In this document: positions 10,850 through 20,684 of the stretch, piece by piece
How positions within the stretch are numbered: position 1 is the first letter of the stretch
Layout: each line of letters starts with the position of its first letter
Source: Symbiodinium natans
Lineage: Eukaryota; Sar; Dinophyceae; Suessiales; Symbiodiniaceae
Length of the DNA: 64,000 nucleotides
Direction of reading: 5' to 3'
Assembly: GCA_905221605.1 (NCBI GenBank)
Contig: CAJNDS010001680.1
Coordinates: forward strand, 554,001-618,000
The notes under the pieces: generated by a model
What the model was told of the DNA's origin: nothing
The model's input: only the letters and a program-made list of their open reading frames with translations
Database searches by the model: none
Position numbers and translations under genes: made by a program

Positions 10850-11162
10850 AGCAACTTGCTAAACCTTAAGGATGTAGGGTTTAGGGCTTAAGGGTTTAGG
10901 GTTTAACCCTAGGGTTTAGGGTTTAGGGTTTAGTTTAGGTCAAACCCCAAAGCTCCAACCTACCTTACACGCTAGTAGCCTCAGGATGGTACCTTGGGAC
11001 AGACGGCCTGGCCCCCTTGATCAGAGCTGCCCTGGGTTGATCCTACAGGGTTTGGGTGTCGGGTTTAGGCTTTTAGCCCGAAACCCTAAACCCTAAACCC
11101 TAAACCCTAAACCCTAAACCCTAAACCCTAACCCTAAACCCTAAACCGTTTAGCAAGTTGCT
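10850..11162. repeat. 15-bp inverted repeat around a telomere-rich segment
   Basis: AGCAACTTGCTAAAC at 10850-10864 is the exact reverse complement of GTTTAGCAAGTTGCT at 11148-11162. The 283 bases between hold telomere-type tracts in both orientations and an exon-like piece (10935-11040, frame ambiguous: QPTLHASSLRMVPWD or YTLVASGWYLGTDGLAP). Confidence 0.6.
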
Positions 11163-11619
11163 CATCAAGGCATCCCACAGGGTTGAGGGCTTTAGGGTGT
11201 TAGGGTCTAGGGTTCGAGGTTCTGGGCATGCCCGGGGGGCAGAGGGCTGGATCTCAGATTTTCTTGTTTATTTATTGGTCTACAGCTTGTAAAGGTCAAG
11301 TCTCTCAACCCTAAACCCTAAACCCTAAACCCCTAAGCCCTAAACCCTAAACCCTAAACCCTAAACCCTAAACCCTAAGCCCCTAAGCCCCTAAACCCCA
11401 AAACCCCTAAACCCCTAAACCCTAAACCCTAACCCTAGACCCTAAACCCTTCTCCAGAAGATCTATAGGCTCCGGTGTAGGCTGGGGTGGGATTTGTGGT
11501 CCGGGTTGCCAGCTTTACGCCGAATTTGTTTTGAACTCTCAGCTTTTTGGGGTTCGTGTATAGGGTTTAGGGTTTAGGGTTTCGGGTTTAGGGTTTAGGG
11601 TTTAGGGCCGAAACAAAAA

Positions 11620-11717
11620 CCCAGGTAAAGAGCATGCCTGTGCCGGTTGCGGCGCTTGTGTGGAGGTTCGGGTGAACTTAGAGAACCCCGATATTCTAGG
11701 TCCCTCAAGCAGGGGTT
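11620..11717 (+). CDS. exon with a CxxCxxC motif
   Basis: Frame reads EHACAGCGACVEVRVNLENP, then DILGPSSRG and TAG. ACAGCGAC gives three cysteines spaced CxxCxxC, as in iron-sulfur or zinc-binding proteins, but one exon is too little to name the family. A possible acceptor is CAAAAACCCAG at 11606-11616. Confidence 0.4.
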
Positions 11718-11796
11718 AGGGTTCTGAGTTGAACGGTATAGGAAAACCCAAAACCCTAAACCCTGAACCCATGTATTTGGTTAAGCTGTTTTTGCG

Positions 11797-11850
11797 ATGC
11801 TGCTCTTGCTGACCCTGGCGGCCCTGGCGTGTTGTCCTAGCCTTACCTAA
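11797..11850 (+). CDS. possible signal-peptide first exon
   Basis: ATG at 11797 reads MLLLLTLAALACCPSLT and stop; a hydrophobic core ending in small residues and Cys is what a secretory signal looks like. The exon probably splices before the stop; the next exon was not found. Confidence 0.3.
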   Translation: MLLLLTLAALACCPSLT

Positions 11851-12301
11851 GCGCTGTCTAGGGTTTAGTGTTTAGGGTTTAGGGTTAAGGTTTCGGATTT
11901 AGGGTTTAGGATTTAGGTTTTGGGGTGACTCTAACATCTATAGACCCGAAACCCTGAAACCCAGATCAGCCCTGAGCCCTTTGAACCATCAACCTTGAAC
12001 TTCAATCCGCCCGGACCCCAAAGGAATATTATAATGCATAAGAGACGTATAGTTAAGGCTACAGACCTGCCGAAACCCCATAGGCTCCAGATCAGGTAGC
12101 ACTCTACAATTTTCATTTAATATCTCCTGTTGCTCAAACAGCCCCTGGGATACGGTACGTACCAAATTCCTTGATTCCCAATTATAAGAACTCGTAGTTT
12201 TCTGAAACTCATTTCTGCGCCATGGTTCTTCGAGTCTTGTCGGCTCGCCCTACACATTGAGGCGGGCACAATTCGGGGTCGGGTGCCGCGGAAGTGCCAG
12301 C

Positions 12302-14479
12302 ATGTGGCCCTTGACCATCCATTGTCTTGCCGGCTCCACGTTTCAGCTCAACGTGGATGATGCGGAAACGGGGCGGAATGTGCGGAGACGCATCGCAGGA
12401 AGTGTTGGCCGGTCCGGAGCGTCAATCGTGCTGACTTCCGGTGGCCATGTCCTCGAGCTGCACCAGCCACTGCTGCAACAAACTCTGAACCAAGAGCTCA
12501 CGTATGTGGTGCGGAAGTGTGGTGCAGGCTGCGCGGCACGCAGTATAAAGCGATCACTGGCAAAAACCGAATTGAATCAAGACACAGATGCCATGGACGT
12601 CGTTGTTGCCTTGACGTTCGGCAGTAGCTTCAACCAGAGCTTGGAAGGGGTGCAGCTTCCCAGCGGCCTACAGGCCCTGACCTTCGGCTATTTTTTCAAC
12701 CAGAGCTTGGAAGGGGTCCAGCTTCCCCGCGGCCTACAGGCCCTGACCTTCGGCCATGATTTCAACCAGAGCTTGGAAGGGGTGCAATTTCCCAGCGGCT
12801 TACAGACCTTGACTTTCGGTGCAGACTTTAACCAGAGCCTGGAAGGGGTGCAGCTTCCCAGCGGCCTACACACCTTGACCTTTGGCCGTGATTTCAGCCA
12901 GAGCTTGGAAGGTGTGCAGCTTCCCAGCGGCCTACAGGCCCTGACCTTTGGCTATTTTTTCAACCAGAGCTTGGAAGGGGTGCAGCTTCCCAGCGGCCTC
13001 CAGGCCCTGACCTTCGGCCATGATTTCAACCAGAGCTTGGAAGGGGTGCAATTTCCCAGCGGCTTACGGACCTTGACTTTCGGTGCAGACTTTAACCAGA
13101 GCCTGGAAGCGGTGCAGCTTCCCAGCGGGCTGCAGACCTTGACCTTTGGCAATTCTTTCAACCAGAGCTTGGAAGGGGTGCAGCTTCCCAGTGGCGTACA
13201 GACCTTGACCTTCGGCAGTTCTTGCAAGCAGAGCTTGGAAGGGGTGCAATTACCCAGCGGCCTACAGACCGTGACCTTCGGCTATTCTTGCAACCAGCAT
13301 CTTCCCAGCGGCCTACAGACCTTGACCTTCGGCAATTCTTTCAACCAGAGCTTGGAAGGGGTGCTGTTTCCCAGTGTGCTAAAGACCTTGACCTTTGGCA
13401 GTTCGTTCAACCAGAGCTTGGAAGGCGTGCAGCTTCCCGGCGGCCTACAAACCTTGACTTTCGGCATGTACTTCAACCAGAGCTTGGAAGGGTTGCAGCT
13501 TCCCAGCGGCTTACAGACCTTGACATTCGGCATGTGCTTCAACCAAAGCTTGGAAGGGGTGCAGCTTTCCAGCGGTCTGCAGACCTTGACCTTCGGCAGT
13601 TATTTCAACCAAAGCTTGGAAGCGGTGCAGCTTCCCAGTGGCCTACAGGCCTTGACCTTCGGTTATTGTTTCAAACAGAGCTTAGAAGAGGTGCAGCTTC
13701 CCAGCGGCCTACAGACCTTCACGTTCGGCGAGAATTCCAAAAAGAGCTTGGAAGGCGTGTACCTTCCCAGCAGCCTACAGACCTTGACCTTCAGCAATTC
13801 TTTCAACCAGATCTTGGAAGGGGTGCGGCTTCCCAGTGGCCTACAGACGCTGACCTTCGGCGGTTCTTTCAACCAGAGCTTGGAAGGGGTGCAGCTTCCC
13901 AGCAGCCTACAGACCTTGACCTTCGGCAGTTCTTTCAACCAGAGCCTGGAAGGGGTGCAGCTTCCCTGCGGCCTACAGACCTTGACCTTCGGCTACCGCT
14001 TCAACCAGAGCTTGGAAGGGGTGCAACTTCCCCGCAGCCTACAGACTTTGACCTTCGGCAATTATTTCAACCAGAGACTGGAAGGGGTGCTGTTTCCCAG
14101 TGGGCTAAAGACCTTGACCTTTGGCAGTTCGTTCAACCAAAGCTTGGAAGGCGTGCAGCTTCCCAGCGGACTACAGACCTTGACCTTCGGCCCTGATTTC
14201 AATGAGAGCTTGGAAGGGGTGCAGCTTCCCAGCGGCCTACAGACCTTGACCTTCGGCGAGAGCTTCAACCAGAGCTTGGAAGGGGTGCAGCTTCCCAGCG
14301 GCCTGCAGACCCTGACCTTCGGCCATGATTTCAACCAGAGCCTGGAAGGGGTGCAATTTCCCAGCGGCTTACGGACCTTGACTTTCGGTGCAGACTTTAA
14401 CCAGAGCTTGGAAGGGGTCCAGCTTCCCGACTCCTTGCTACGCTTCTCCTCGCGCATTTTGCAGGTAGACGCCTGCTAA
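12302..14479 (+). CDS. ubiquitin-like plus FNIP-type leucine-rich repeat protein
   Basis: A single open frame, 725 residues from the ATG at 12302 (the frame is open 45 bases further up, but this start matches the paralogue's). Residues 1-75 form a ubiquitin-like fold by pattern (MWPLTIHCLAGSTFQLNVDD ... LEL, TYVV). Then about 27 units of 22 residues, FNQSLEGVQLPSGLQTLTFG plus two variable residues such as HD, YF or SS, followed by a short cap ending SSRILQVDAC. FNIP repeats are a leucine-rich variant forming a curved solenoid, usually for protein binding; the partner cannot be told. One unit near 13300 is shortened. The units are very alike at DNA level (66-bp period), so they are being homogenised. 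No introns are seen, unlike neighbouring genes. The 1951 copy is its decayed paralogue. Confidence 0.88.
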   Translation: MWPLTIHCLAGSTFQLNVDDAETGRNVRRRIAGSVGRSGASIVLTSGGHVLELHQPLLQQTLNQELTYVVRKCGAGCAARSIKRSLAKTELNQDTDAMDVVVALTFGSSFNQSLEGVQLPSGLQALTFGYFFNQSLEGVQLPRGLQALTFGHDFNQSLEGVQFPSGLQTLTFGADFNQSLEGVQLPSGLHTLTFGRDFSQSLEGVQLPSGLQALTFGYFFNQSLEGVQLPSGLQALTFGHDFNQSLEGVQFPSGLRTLTFGADFNQSLEAVQLPSGLQTLTFGNSFNQSLEGVQLPSGVQTLTFGSSCKQSLEGVQLPSGLQTVTFGYSCNQHLPSGLQTLTFGNSFNQSLEGVLFPSVLKTLTFGSSFNQSLEGVQLPGGLQTLTFGMYFNQSLEGLQLPSGLQTLTFGMCFNQSLEGVQLSSGLQTLTFGSYFNQSLEAVQLPSGLQALTFGYCFKQSLEEVQLPSGLQTFTFGENSKKSLEGVYLPSSLQTLTFSNSFNQILEGVRLPSGLQTLTFGGSFNQSLEGVQLPSSLQTLTFGSSFNQSLEGVQLPCGLQTLTFGYRFNQSLEGVQLPRSLQTLTFGNYFNQRLEGVLFPSGLKTLTFGSSFNQSLEGVQLPSGLQTLTFGPDFNESLEGVQLPSGLQTLTFGESFNQSLEGVQLPSGLQTLTFGHDFNQSLEGVQFPSGLRTLTFGADFNQSLEGVQLPDSLLRFSSRILQVDAC

Positions 14480-15317
14480 CTCACAGGCTGATCCTGGACA
14501 AGGCACCTAACAAATGCTCGAATGCAGAAAGTCTCAAGCCGTCAGACTTCTGAGGGATTAGGTTTAGGGTTTAGGGTTTAGGGATGTGGGCTAGAAAAGG
14601 GGACTTTGGCGGCGCTCCTCTCCGCTGCAGTACACATGAACCCTAAACCCTAAACCCTAGACCCTAGACCCTAAACCCTAAAGGCACATTCGTCACGACA
14701 CCTCGTGGATGCGTCTGAGAATTTCTCATCTAGGACTCAGAGTAGGCCATTATTCCCTTTTTGTTTAGGGTTTAGGGTTTAGGGTTTAGGGTTTAGGGTT
14801 TAGGGTTTAGGTTCCCTTGTAACCCCCTTTAAACCAAAAAGGGCACCCTTTTTATTCCTAGGCTACTCCCGCGTCTAGATATGGTTTGAGTTTAGAGTTT
14901 TTTGTGTGTATGGCGAGGTACCCACCGGGAGAGGCACACAATTTAGTACCTCGTACCACAACTAGGCGTCTCCAAGGAGCTCTTCGGGGATCAATGAACC
15001 CTAAACCCTAAACCCTAAACCCTAAACCTTAAACCCTCCGATGATTTCGTGCCTCGGGTAGCAGGTCTCGTCGGCAAAATGATTCTGCTTGCGTGTGCAG
15101 AGGTTGAAGGGAGTAGGCTTTGGGGTACGTTGAGGGCTTGGCGTTTAGGCCGTGGGTCTTAAGCAGTAGGTTTTGGCTTATGGGGCAGTGGAGTCTTGAA
15201 AATCCTGGGCCTGCACCCTAACCCTAAAACCCTAAACACTAAACCCTAAACCCTAAACCCCCAAACCCCTAAACCCTAAACCCGAAATGCCTCCTCCCTT
15301 CCCCCTCCCCCTCATAG
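14480..15317. other. 3' flank and repeat region
   Basis: 14490-14550 and 14683-14700 match the relic at 1044-1405. A family K element at 14738-14870 reads AGAGTAGGCC.TTATT then GGTTCCCTTGTAA.CCCC and AAAAAGGGCACCC; its middle is occupied by a TTTAGGG tract that the 43090-43175 copy lacks. The rest is telomere-type repeat. No gene seen. Confidence 0.55.
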
Positions 15318-15401
15318 AGGCCCTCAAGAGTCTGAGGCTCGTCGGCGTCCCCTGTGTCCTTGCCGCCTCTGTCCTGCAGTGCTGGGCTCGGAGAAATCCA
15401 C
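15318..15401 (+). CDS. possible exon
   Basis: After CCCCCTCATAG (pyrimidine tract and AG) the frame reads EALKSLRLVGVPCVLAASVL then QCWARRN, running into a CCCTAAA tract that would be the intron. Product unknown. Confidence 0.35.
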
Positions 15402-15605
15402 CCTAAACCCTAAACCCTAAACCCTAAACCCTAAACCCTAAACCCTAAACCCTAAACCCTAAACCCTAAACCTGGGTCGGAATATTCATAGGACTCTACC
15501 TTGGATCCCTCTCGGGAATCTAAGTGTGTTTTTCGGAGTCCCTTAAGGGAACGTCTTAGGGGTGTATCCTTGCGGGTCCGAGTATGACTCCCTTGAAACA
15601 TTCCT

Positions 15606-15782
15606 TACTTCATATCAGGAATTATGGGGTTTAGGGTTTAGGGTTTAGGGTTTAGGGTTTAGGGTTCATATTACTGTTCTTGGTGAGTGTATATAAGGTT
15701 CCTTTTTAATGTTGGTGAGTGTATATATTTGGTGTCCTTTTGGGGGGTACAAGAAATATATACCCTACTTCATATCAGGAAT
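15606..15782. repeat. 17-bp direct repeat around a telomere-type insertion
   Basis: TACTTCATATCAGGAAT occurs at 15606-15622 and 15766-15782. Between lie a TTTAGGG tract (15628-15666) and about 95 bases of AT-rich sequence with a tandem TTGGTGAGTGTATATA. The layout is that of an insertion with a long target duplication. Confidence 0.7.
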
Positions 15783-16009
15783 CCACAGTCAAGGCTTCCT
15801 GTATTGTTCAAGGGCAGCGTTTTTTTAAAGTGTTTTTGTGAGGTGGAAAGGTTTGGTTTTGGTGGTTTAGGGCTTTGACAGATACGCTTGGTGCCAAAAA
15901 GGTGTACTTAAGTGTTGCCTAAACCCTGAGCCCTAAATCCTGAGCCCCAAACCCCAAACCCGCAACCCTAAACCCTAAACCCTAAACCCGAAACCCTACG
16001 GAGCCCAGG

Positions 16010-16385
16010 TATGTCCGCTTTGCAAAGAAGCCCATGGCGCCACCATGCCACAGGCCAGAGGAAGATGTGGTTGTCAACTTGTTAGGTCCTTGGCATAGTT
16101 TAGGGCTTAGGGTTCATGCAGGGTTTAGGGTTTAGGGTTTAGGGTTTAGGATTTAGGGTTTAGGGTTTAGGGTTTAGGGGCTAGGGTAGTCCAGTGGTAC
16201 CCTTTTCCCTTTTTTGTTTCAAGGTTCCTTTATCCAGTAAGCAACCCAGAAAGGGTGGGCTACTAGGTTTCTGCTTTCCCTCATTGGATTTACAGGGTCA
16301 GAATCGAGGGTCCTCAGAGCCATCCGAGTTGGAGTTTCATGAACGGAAGAAGTATATACTGTCAACTTGGAGCGTAGCTGTGTGA
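16010..16385 (+). CDS. gene 3' end, two exons
   Basis: Exon at 16010-16105 reads YVRFAKKPMAPPCHRPEEDV then VVNLLGPW after an acceptor GGAGCCCAG. Exon at about 16285-16385, after ATTTACAG, reads GQNRGSSEPSELEFHERKKY then ILSTWSVAV and TGA. The intron between would hold telomere-type tracts and a shortened family A element (16187-16266). The phase of the join was not verified. Family not recognised. The next gene starts about 100 bases on, same strand, fitting the one-direction gene runs of dinoflagellates. Confidence 0.4.
16187..16266. mobile_element. family A element, shortened
   Basis: TAGTCCAGTGGTACCC...TTTCAAGGTTCC...AGTAAGCAACCC...GGGCTACTAG. About 80 bp; it lacks the usual middle and its left end abuts a telomere-type tract, so no target duplication can be seen. 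Confidence 0.65.
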
Positions 16386-16484
16386 AGCCTGAATCGCCTG
16401 CTGGCGCTCCCATGGACGTGGCTTAGATCACACCTCCGCAGCTGGGTTCGAAGCTGTCAAAGCGTAACCTGCAGAGCGGTGCCA

Positions 16485-19251
16485 ATGAGAATCGCTTTGC
16501 TGTGCGCATGGGCTTCCTTGCAAGTTGCCCCGAGCGCAGGGCAAACATTGCGGCGAGCATCACCCACAGGTGTCAATGAAGAATGTGCCTCGTGCAATGG
16601 ATGTAATGCTTGTGACGATGGCGAGGATGAAACCAGCGTGGTGGCTTTAAAATGGGGATGGCCCAAGCCCACGCCAAGCCCCACGCCAAGCCCCACTCCA
16701 GGCCCCACTCCAGCACCTGCGCTGCCCACGCCAAATCCCACCCCAGAGCCTCAGCAGACCTGGGCTATACAGGCCAGTTCATGGCAGGAGGTTGCGGAAA
16801 GCATGCAGATACTGCACAGGTGATCAGCACCGTTGTCCTAGTTGTGCCTGATTTCGTCTTGAAACTATGACTGTTCTAGGATAAACCTTCAGCCCTGCTT
16901 GCATCAACATCCCCAGGGGTGTGGAGTGGGACAAGATTCAATGGGGTCCAGCGAATGAGGAGGGGGAGCGCTCGAACTTCGCCTTTGGCGGCGCCATGAT
17001 CAACGGCCTCCTGTGCACCATGGCTTATGTGAATGGGCTCAGCGATGGCAACTTGGCCATGTGAGGAGATGTCTTACACTTTCTCTTTTTGTGGGGTCTT
17101 AAGAGGATCATGTTTGGGAATAACCCTAAACCCTAAACCCTAAACCCTAAACCCTAAACGCCCTAGGCAGTTCCAACACCGCGGACTTCCTCAAAGGCCT
17201 GGGCACCATTCTCGCCACCGCTGCCGTGGAAATCCCGGGCTTAGGCCCCATTCTGAGCGTGTCTAGGATGCCCAGTAGTCCCTAAGGGTCTAGGGCTTGG
17301 GGTCGAAGGTTTACTAGGTAGGTTTTCTATTTGCCATTTGCCCTTATTGGGTTTAAGAGGGTCATATTCAGGGATATATTTTTCAGAGGGTTTTAAAGGC
17401 AATCCTAGTTTAGGGTTAGGGTGTACACTCCTTAAAGGGGATACCTCTAGGGCCCAAGTATATACTACATAGGCATATGGGCCCTTAAGGAGTCTTTTTA
17501 TTGGCTTTACATCCCATGCGTATGCTCCATGTTCTGCCCTAAACCTAAACCCGAAAACCGCCTAAACTCCAAACGCTAAACACGCGTACTGTCAAGCCAA
17601 GGTCGTCATCACCTTCGGATTCTCCCTTTTCGGGGGCGCCGAGGCGCCTCTGCTACACTCTGGGTTTAGGGTGGAGGGTTGCCACATGACTGGTCCGATC
17701 GGGATGCGACCCTACCTAAACCCTAAACCCTTAACCCGAAACCCTAACACATATATGTATATATATATATACATATATATTACATGAGGTCCCTTGTTGG
17801 GGTCCCTTCTCTGATACGGCCCACTGTAGTAACCCCAAAAGGGGCCCCAGTTCAGCATAAGTAGGGATGTTCCCCCTTATACTAACAGTCCTTAATAGGG
17901 ATTGTAATGGTGGTACCCTAAACCCTAAACCCTAAAAACCCTAAACGCTACAAACCACAGACCTACATTAGGCTCTTGGCGCCCTGGGTTGGATTTGCTT
18001 GCCTGGGCGAGGAGATCAAGGATGAGCTGGAGAAGCTTTACAAGCAGATCATGAAGAATGTGCGGGTGCTCCTCGATGCGCAGCAGGTGAAGAACGCCAT
18101 AGAGACTTGGCACCCAAAAAACCCTAAACCCTATACCCTAAACCCTAAACCCTTTTTTTGGTTCAAGGTTCCCTGATAAAGTAACCAAGACAAAAAAAAT
18201 AAGTACCCTTTGGGATGCTCCCCCTTATCCTAGCAGTCCGGAATCGGGATTATGCTCCCCCTACGAAAACCCCTATTAAGGACTGCTAGTACAAGGGGCG
18301 TGGTAGCCCAGTGGTGCCCTTCACCCTTCATTTTCCACCTTCTAAAATCGCCAACCCCCAACAGGGGTGCCCTTACATGGCTACTGGCCTACCAAGGGGT
18401 GAACATCCCAAGGTCCCCTTATTATTAGATGGTTCCGTAACTACCCTAAACCCTAAATCCCTGTGTGACGGCCCATGAAACTACCCTTAAAGCTTAGGGG
18501 GTTTGCAGAGTAGGGAATGGGGGAAGGGGCGACCAAGGAGGGCACCGGAGCCGCAGTGGGGAGCTTGATGGATGCCCTGTATGGCCTGCCACCGCAAATG
18601 ATGGATGGCCTCAACAAGGACATGGATGAAGCGGCCAAGTATGAACACTACACCAACAACCTCAAACCGGTGCGACTCGCATTTGAGACTTCGTTCCCGG
18701 CAGTGTTTGGCTCGCTTGTGCAATGTGTTGAGGATGATGGTCTCACTCCAGTGACAAACCCTGGCAACGAGTGCCAGCAGTATTGGGGTCATGGCGCGTT
18801 CATCTATCAGCTTCAATTCGTGCTGATGTACCTGAACCTCATCGCCCGGACAGCAGTCGTCTCGACAGATCCTCAGGTTTGGCTCGCCACGCTCCATTCG
18901 AAGCTCCAGGTCTTCAGCCCACTGTTGCAGATCCTTGGTAGCCCAGTGGTGCCCTTTACCCTTTTTTCTTTTTGTTTATGGATTCCCGTATAAAATACCC
19001 AACCCAAAAAAGGGTGCCCTTATCAGAATATGGTTACTGGGCTACTAAGGAGCTCATACGACGGACTGAAATTCAGCCTCATGCGAGTTGAACAGTGTCA
19101 GTGGACTTTTCCGAGCTGCTGGCCGGCGAGTGCTAGAGGGGTTGATGACTGCGTGTTTTCGAATGTGTTTGATGGCGAATCTAATGATGAGTGGATGATG
19201 AATGCAGACGTGGCTGGCCTTCTGACAGGTGTTCATGTCGTAATTAAATGA
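16485..19251 (+). CDS. secreted multi-exon protein, possibly delta-endotoxin-like helical domain
   Basis: Exons read by eye: 16485-16819, 16917-17061, 17166-17258, about 17596-17664, about 17972-18110, 18514-18930 and 19051-19251. ATG at 16485 begins a signal peptide (MRIALLCAWASLQVAPSAG), then a Cys-rich patch and a Pro/Thr linker (PTPSPTPSPTPGPTP). The first intron (16820-16916) is a plain GT-AG intron. Later introns hold broken family C, D and A elements and CCCTAAA tracts; several lack clean GT-AG ends. The last intron is a family A element whose removal with one copy of its 4-bp duplication restores the frame. The helical part (IPGLGPILS; EEIKDELEKLYKQIM; FIYQLQFVLMYLNLIART) recalls the N-terminal helix bundle of Cry/delta-endotoxin pore formers, in which a hydrophobic helix follows a conserved Gln/Asn-Leu pattern. 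That is a pattern judgement, not a match I could test; an unrelated secreted helical protein is equally possible. The gene may continue past 19251. Confidence 0.6.
17335..17415. mobile_element. family D element
   Basis: GCCCTTATTGGGTTTAAGAG, GGTCATATTCAGGGATAT, TTTTCAGAGGGTTTTAA, ATCCTAG. Also at 26745-26825, 43745-43830, 53365-53450 and 63515-63612, with a fragment at 17077-17121 cut by a CCCTAAA tract and a doubled diverged copy at 21375-21480. Several copies lie next to exon-like sequence. Confidence 0.55.
17752..17850. mobile_element. AT microsatellite plus family G fragment
   Basis: ATATATGTATATATATATAT (17752-17780), then GGTCCCTTGTTGGGGTCCC ... CCCCAAAAGGGGCCCC, the core palindrome of family G (full copy at 59810-59910). 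Confidence 0.45.
17862..17915. mobile_element. family C element, left half only
   Basis: GGGATGTTCCCCCTTATACT AACAGTCCTTAATAGGGATT is the consensus left half; the right half is missing and CCCTAAA repeats take its place. Confidence 0.6.
18209..18411. mobile_element. family C element with a family A element nested in it
   Basis: The C element runs from TGGGATGCTCCCCC to GAACATCCCA. A family A element (18299-18393) sits in its right arm, flanked by AAGGGG on both sides (18293-18298, 18394-18399). The nesting shows A was active after this C copy landed. A relic of another A core (GGTTCAAGGTTCCC...AAAGTAACC) precedes it at 18153-18190. Confidence 0.75.
18934..19049. mobile_element. family A element acting as an intron
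   Basis: CTTGGTAGCCCAGTGGTGCC ... ATGGTTACTGGGCTACTAAG, 116 bp, flanked by GATC and GAGC (3 of 4 match). Collapse of the flank gives CAG AGC TCA TAC, in frame with the exons on both sides. GT...AG cut at the obvious places would break the frame, so splice sites are likely non-canonical. Confidence 0.8.
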
Positions 19252-19293
19252 ACGAAGAGGTGCGGAAGAACGGATAGAATAAGGCAAGACTTG

Positions 19294-19440
19294 TCCCCAC
19301 TTTGCTACTATTTGCTTAAGAACCCCAAAAAAATAACAAATAACAATCCCGTCCCTTAATTACCCTTATAAGGAAGAGTCTTTTTCATTTTTGCGGGCTT
19401 CTTAAGAAATGGTAGTTTGAGGTACTGAAGTGGGGAGGGG
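19294..19440. mobile_element. family E element with long inverted ends
   Basis: Starts CCCCACTT...TTTGCTTAAGAACCCC and ends GGGCTTCTTAAGAAATGG...AAGTGGGG; the ends are imperfect inverted copies of about 40 bp. The core CTTAATTACCCTTATAAGG is AT-rich. Confidence 0.55.
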
Positions 19441-19456
19441 CCTCGCCCCATTCTAG

Positions 19457-20649
19457 CTGCGCATCATGCCTCTCCCAGTCCGGTCATCAAAGTTTCCCCA
19501 GGGCCTCCGCAAAGAGGGTGCGGTTTAGGGTTTAGGGTTCAGGGTTCAGGGTTTAGGGTTTAGGGGGGTGAGCTGGCATCCAAGCGCAAGCACTAAATCA
19601 GGGTATCCGCGAAACCACACCCCACATTTCCAACCAAAACTTCTGCATGCAGCCCTTTGAAACCATCCCAAAATTTCCCTAAACCCTACACCCTAAACCC
19701 TGAATCCCAAACCCTAAACCCTAAACCCTTGGCTGGCTCTGGCTTTGGCTCGCTGTGAGTTGTGGTTCGGGGGGCCATTGCTGGGCATGTCTTCACACTA
19801 CTGAGGCGCACCTATACCTTAATTCAACCCCAACTCCGAAGCACTCTACCAGAACCGTTGCCAACCCTATACCCCTAAACCCTAAACCCTAAACCCTAAA
19901 CCCTAAACACTCTACCAGAACCGTTGCCAAGAGCTGATCTGATCTACCTTTGCCGAGGGCTTCTGCTTCAAGAGGTGCCAGAGTCCGGCTTGGATAGCTG
20001 GCGGAGAAGAGGCCGCTTTATGGTTCAGGGTTGAGGGGTTTAACCCCTAGACCCTAAACCCTTTAGGATGTAGGGTTTCCCCCCCCCCCCCACCCCCCCC
20101 TGAGGCCAGCTGCATCACTGGTTGCAGGTACATCGTCCCGAATGATTGGCCGAATTGTTTTGACTCATCAGTCCGACATCTTAGCTGCCTGCTTTTGGTT
20201 ATGGGTTCCCTTATAAAGTACCCTAAACCCTAAACCCTAGACCCTCAACCCCTATCCCTAAACCCTAAACCCTAAACCATGGTTACTGGGCTACTAAGGC
20301 TGTGAGCAAGCCTCGGAAAGTGTCGGGCTCGCTGGCGGCACGTGGGCAACGTGTACCACGAGCGACTTCGAGCTCGCAAGCCAGGTGCGGGTCGGCGATC
20401 TCACCACGAAGTTCGGCCCAATTCTTAAACAGTTCCAGAATCTTGCATCCACGGACCAGTATTCCCAGATTCTGGCATATGTTCAAAGCAACCCACAGCC
20501 GCCAATGCCGTCCACACCGAGCCTTGAAGACAGTCACGGCTTCTGCGAAGACTTCTGCGGTTCGATCCTTGTGCCCGTACCGGTTGCGCCAAATACAGGC
20601 TTTTTGGGGGAACGACTTTGCCCTTATAAAGAAGAATATACATATATAG

Positions 20650-20684
<35 letters not shown>

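Noticed and set aside
13222-14196. 324-codon second plus frame (ELGRGAASQRPTDLDLRQ)
   Set aside because: A frame shadow of the same 66-bp units; no start and no matching paralogue.
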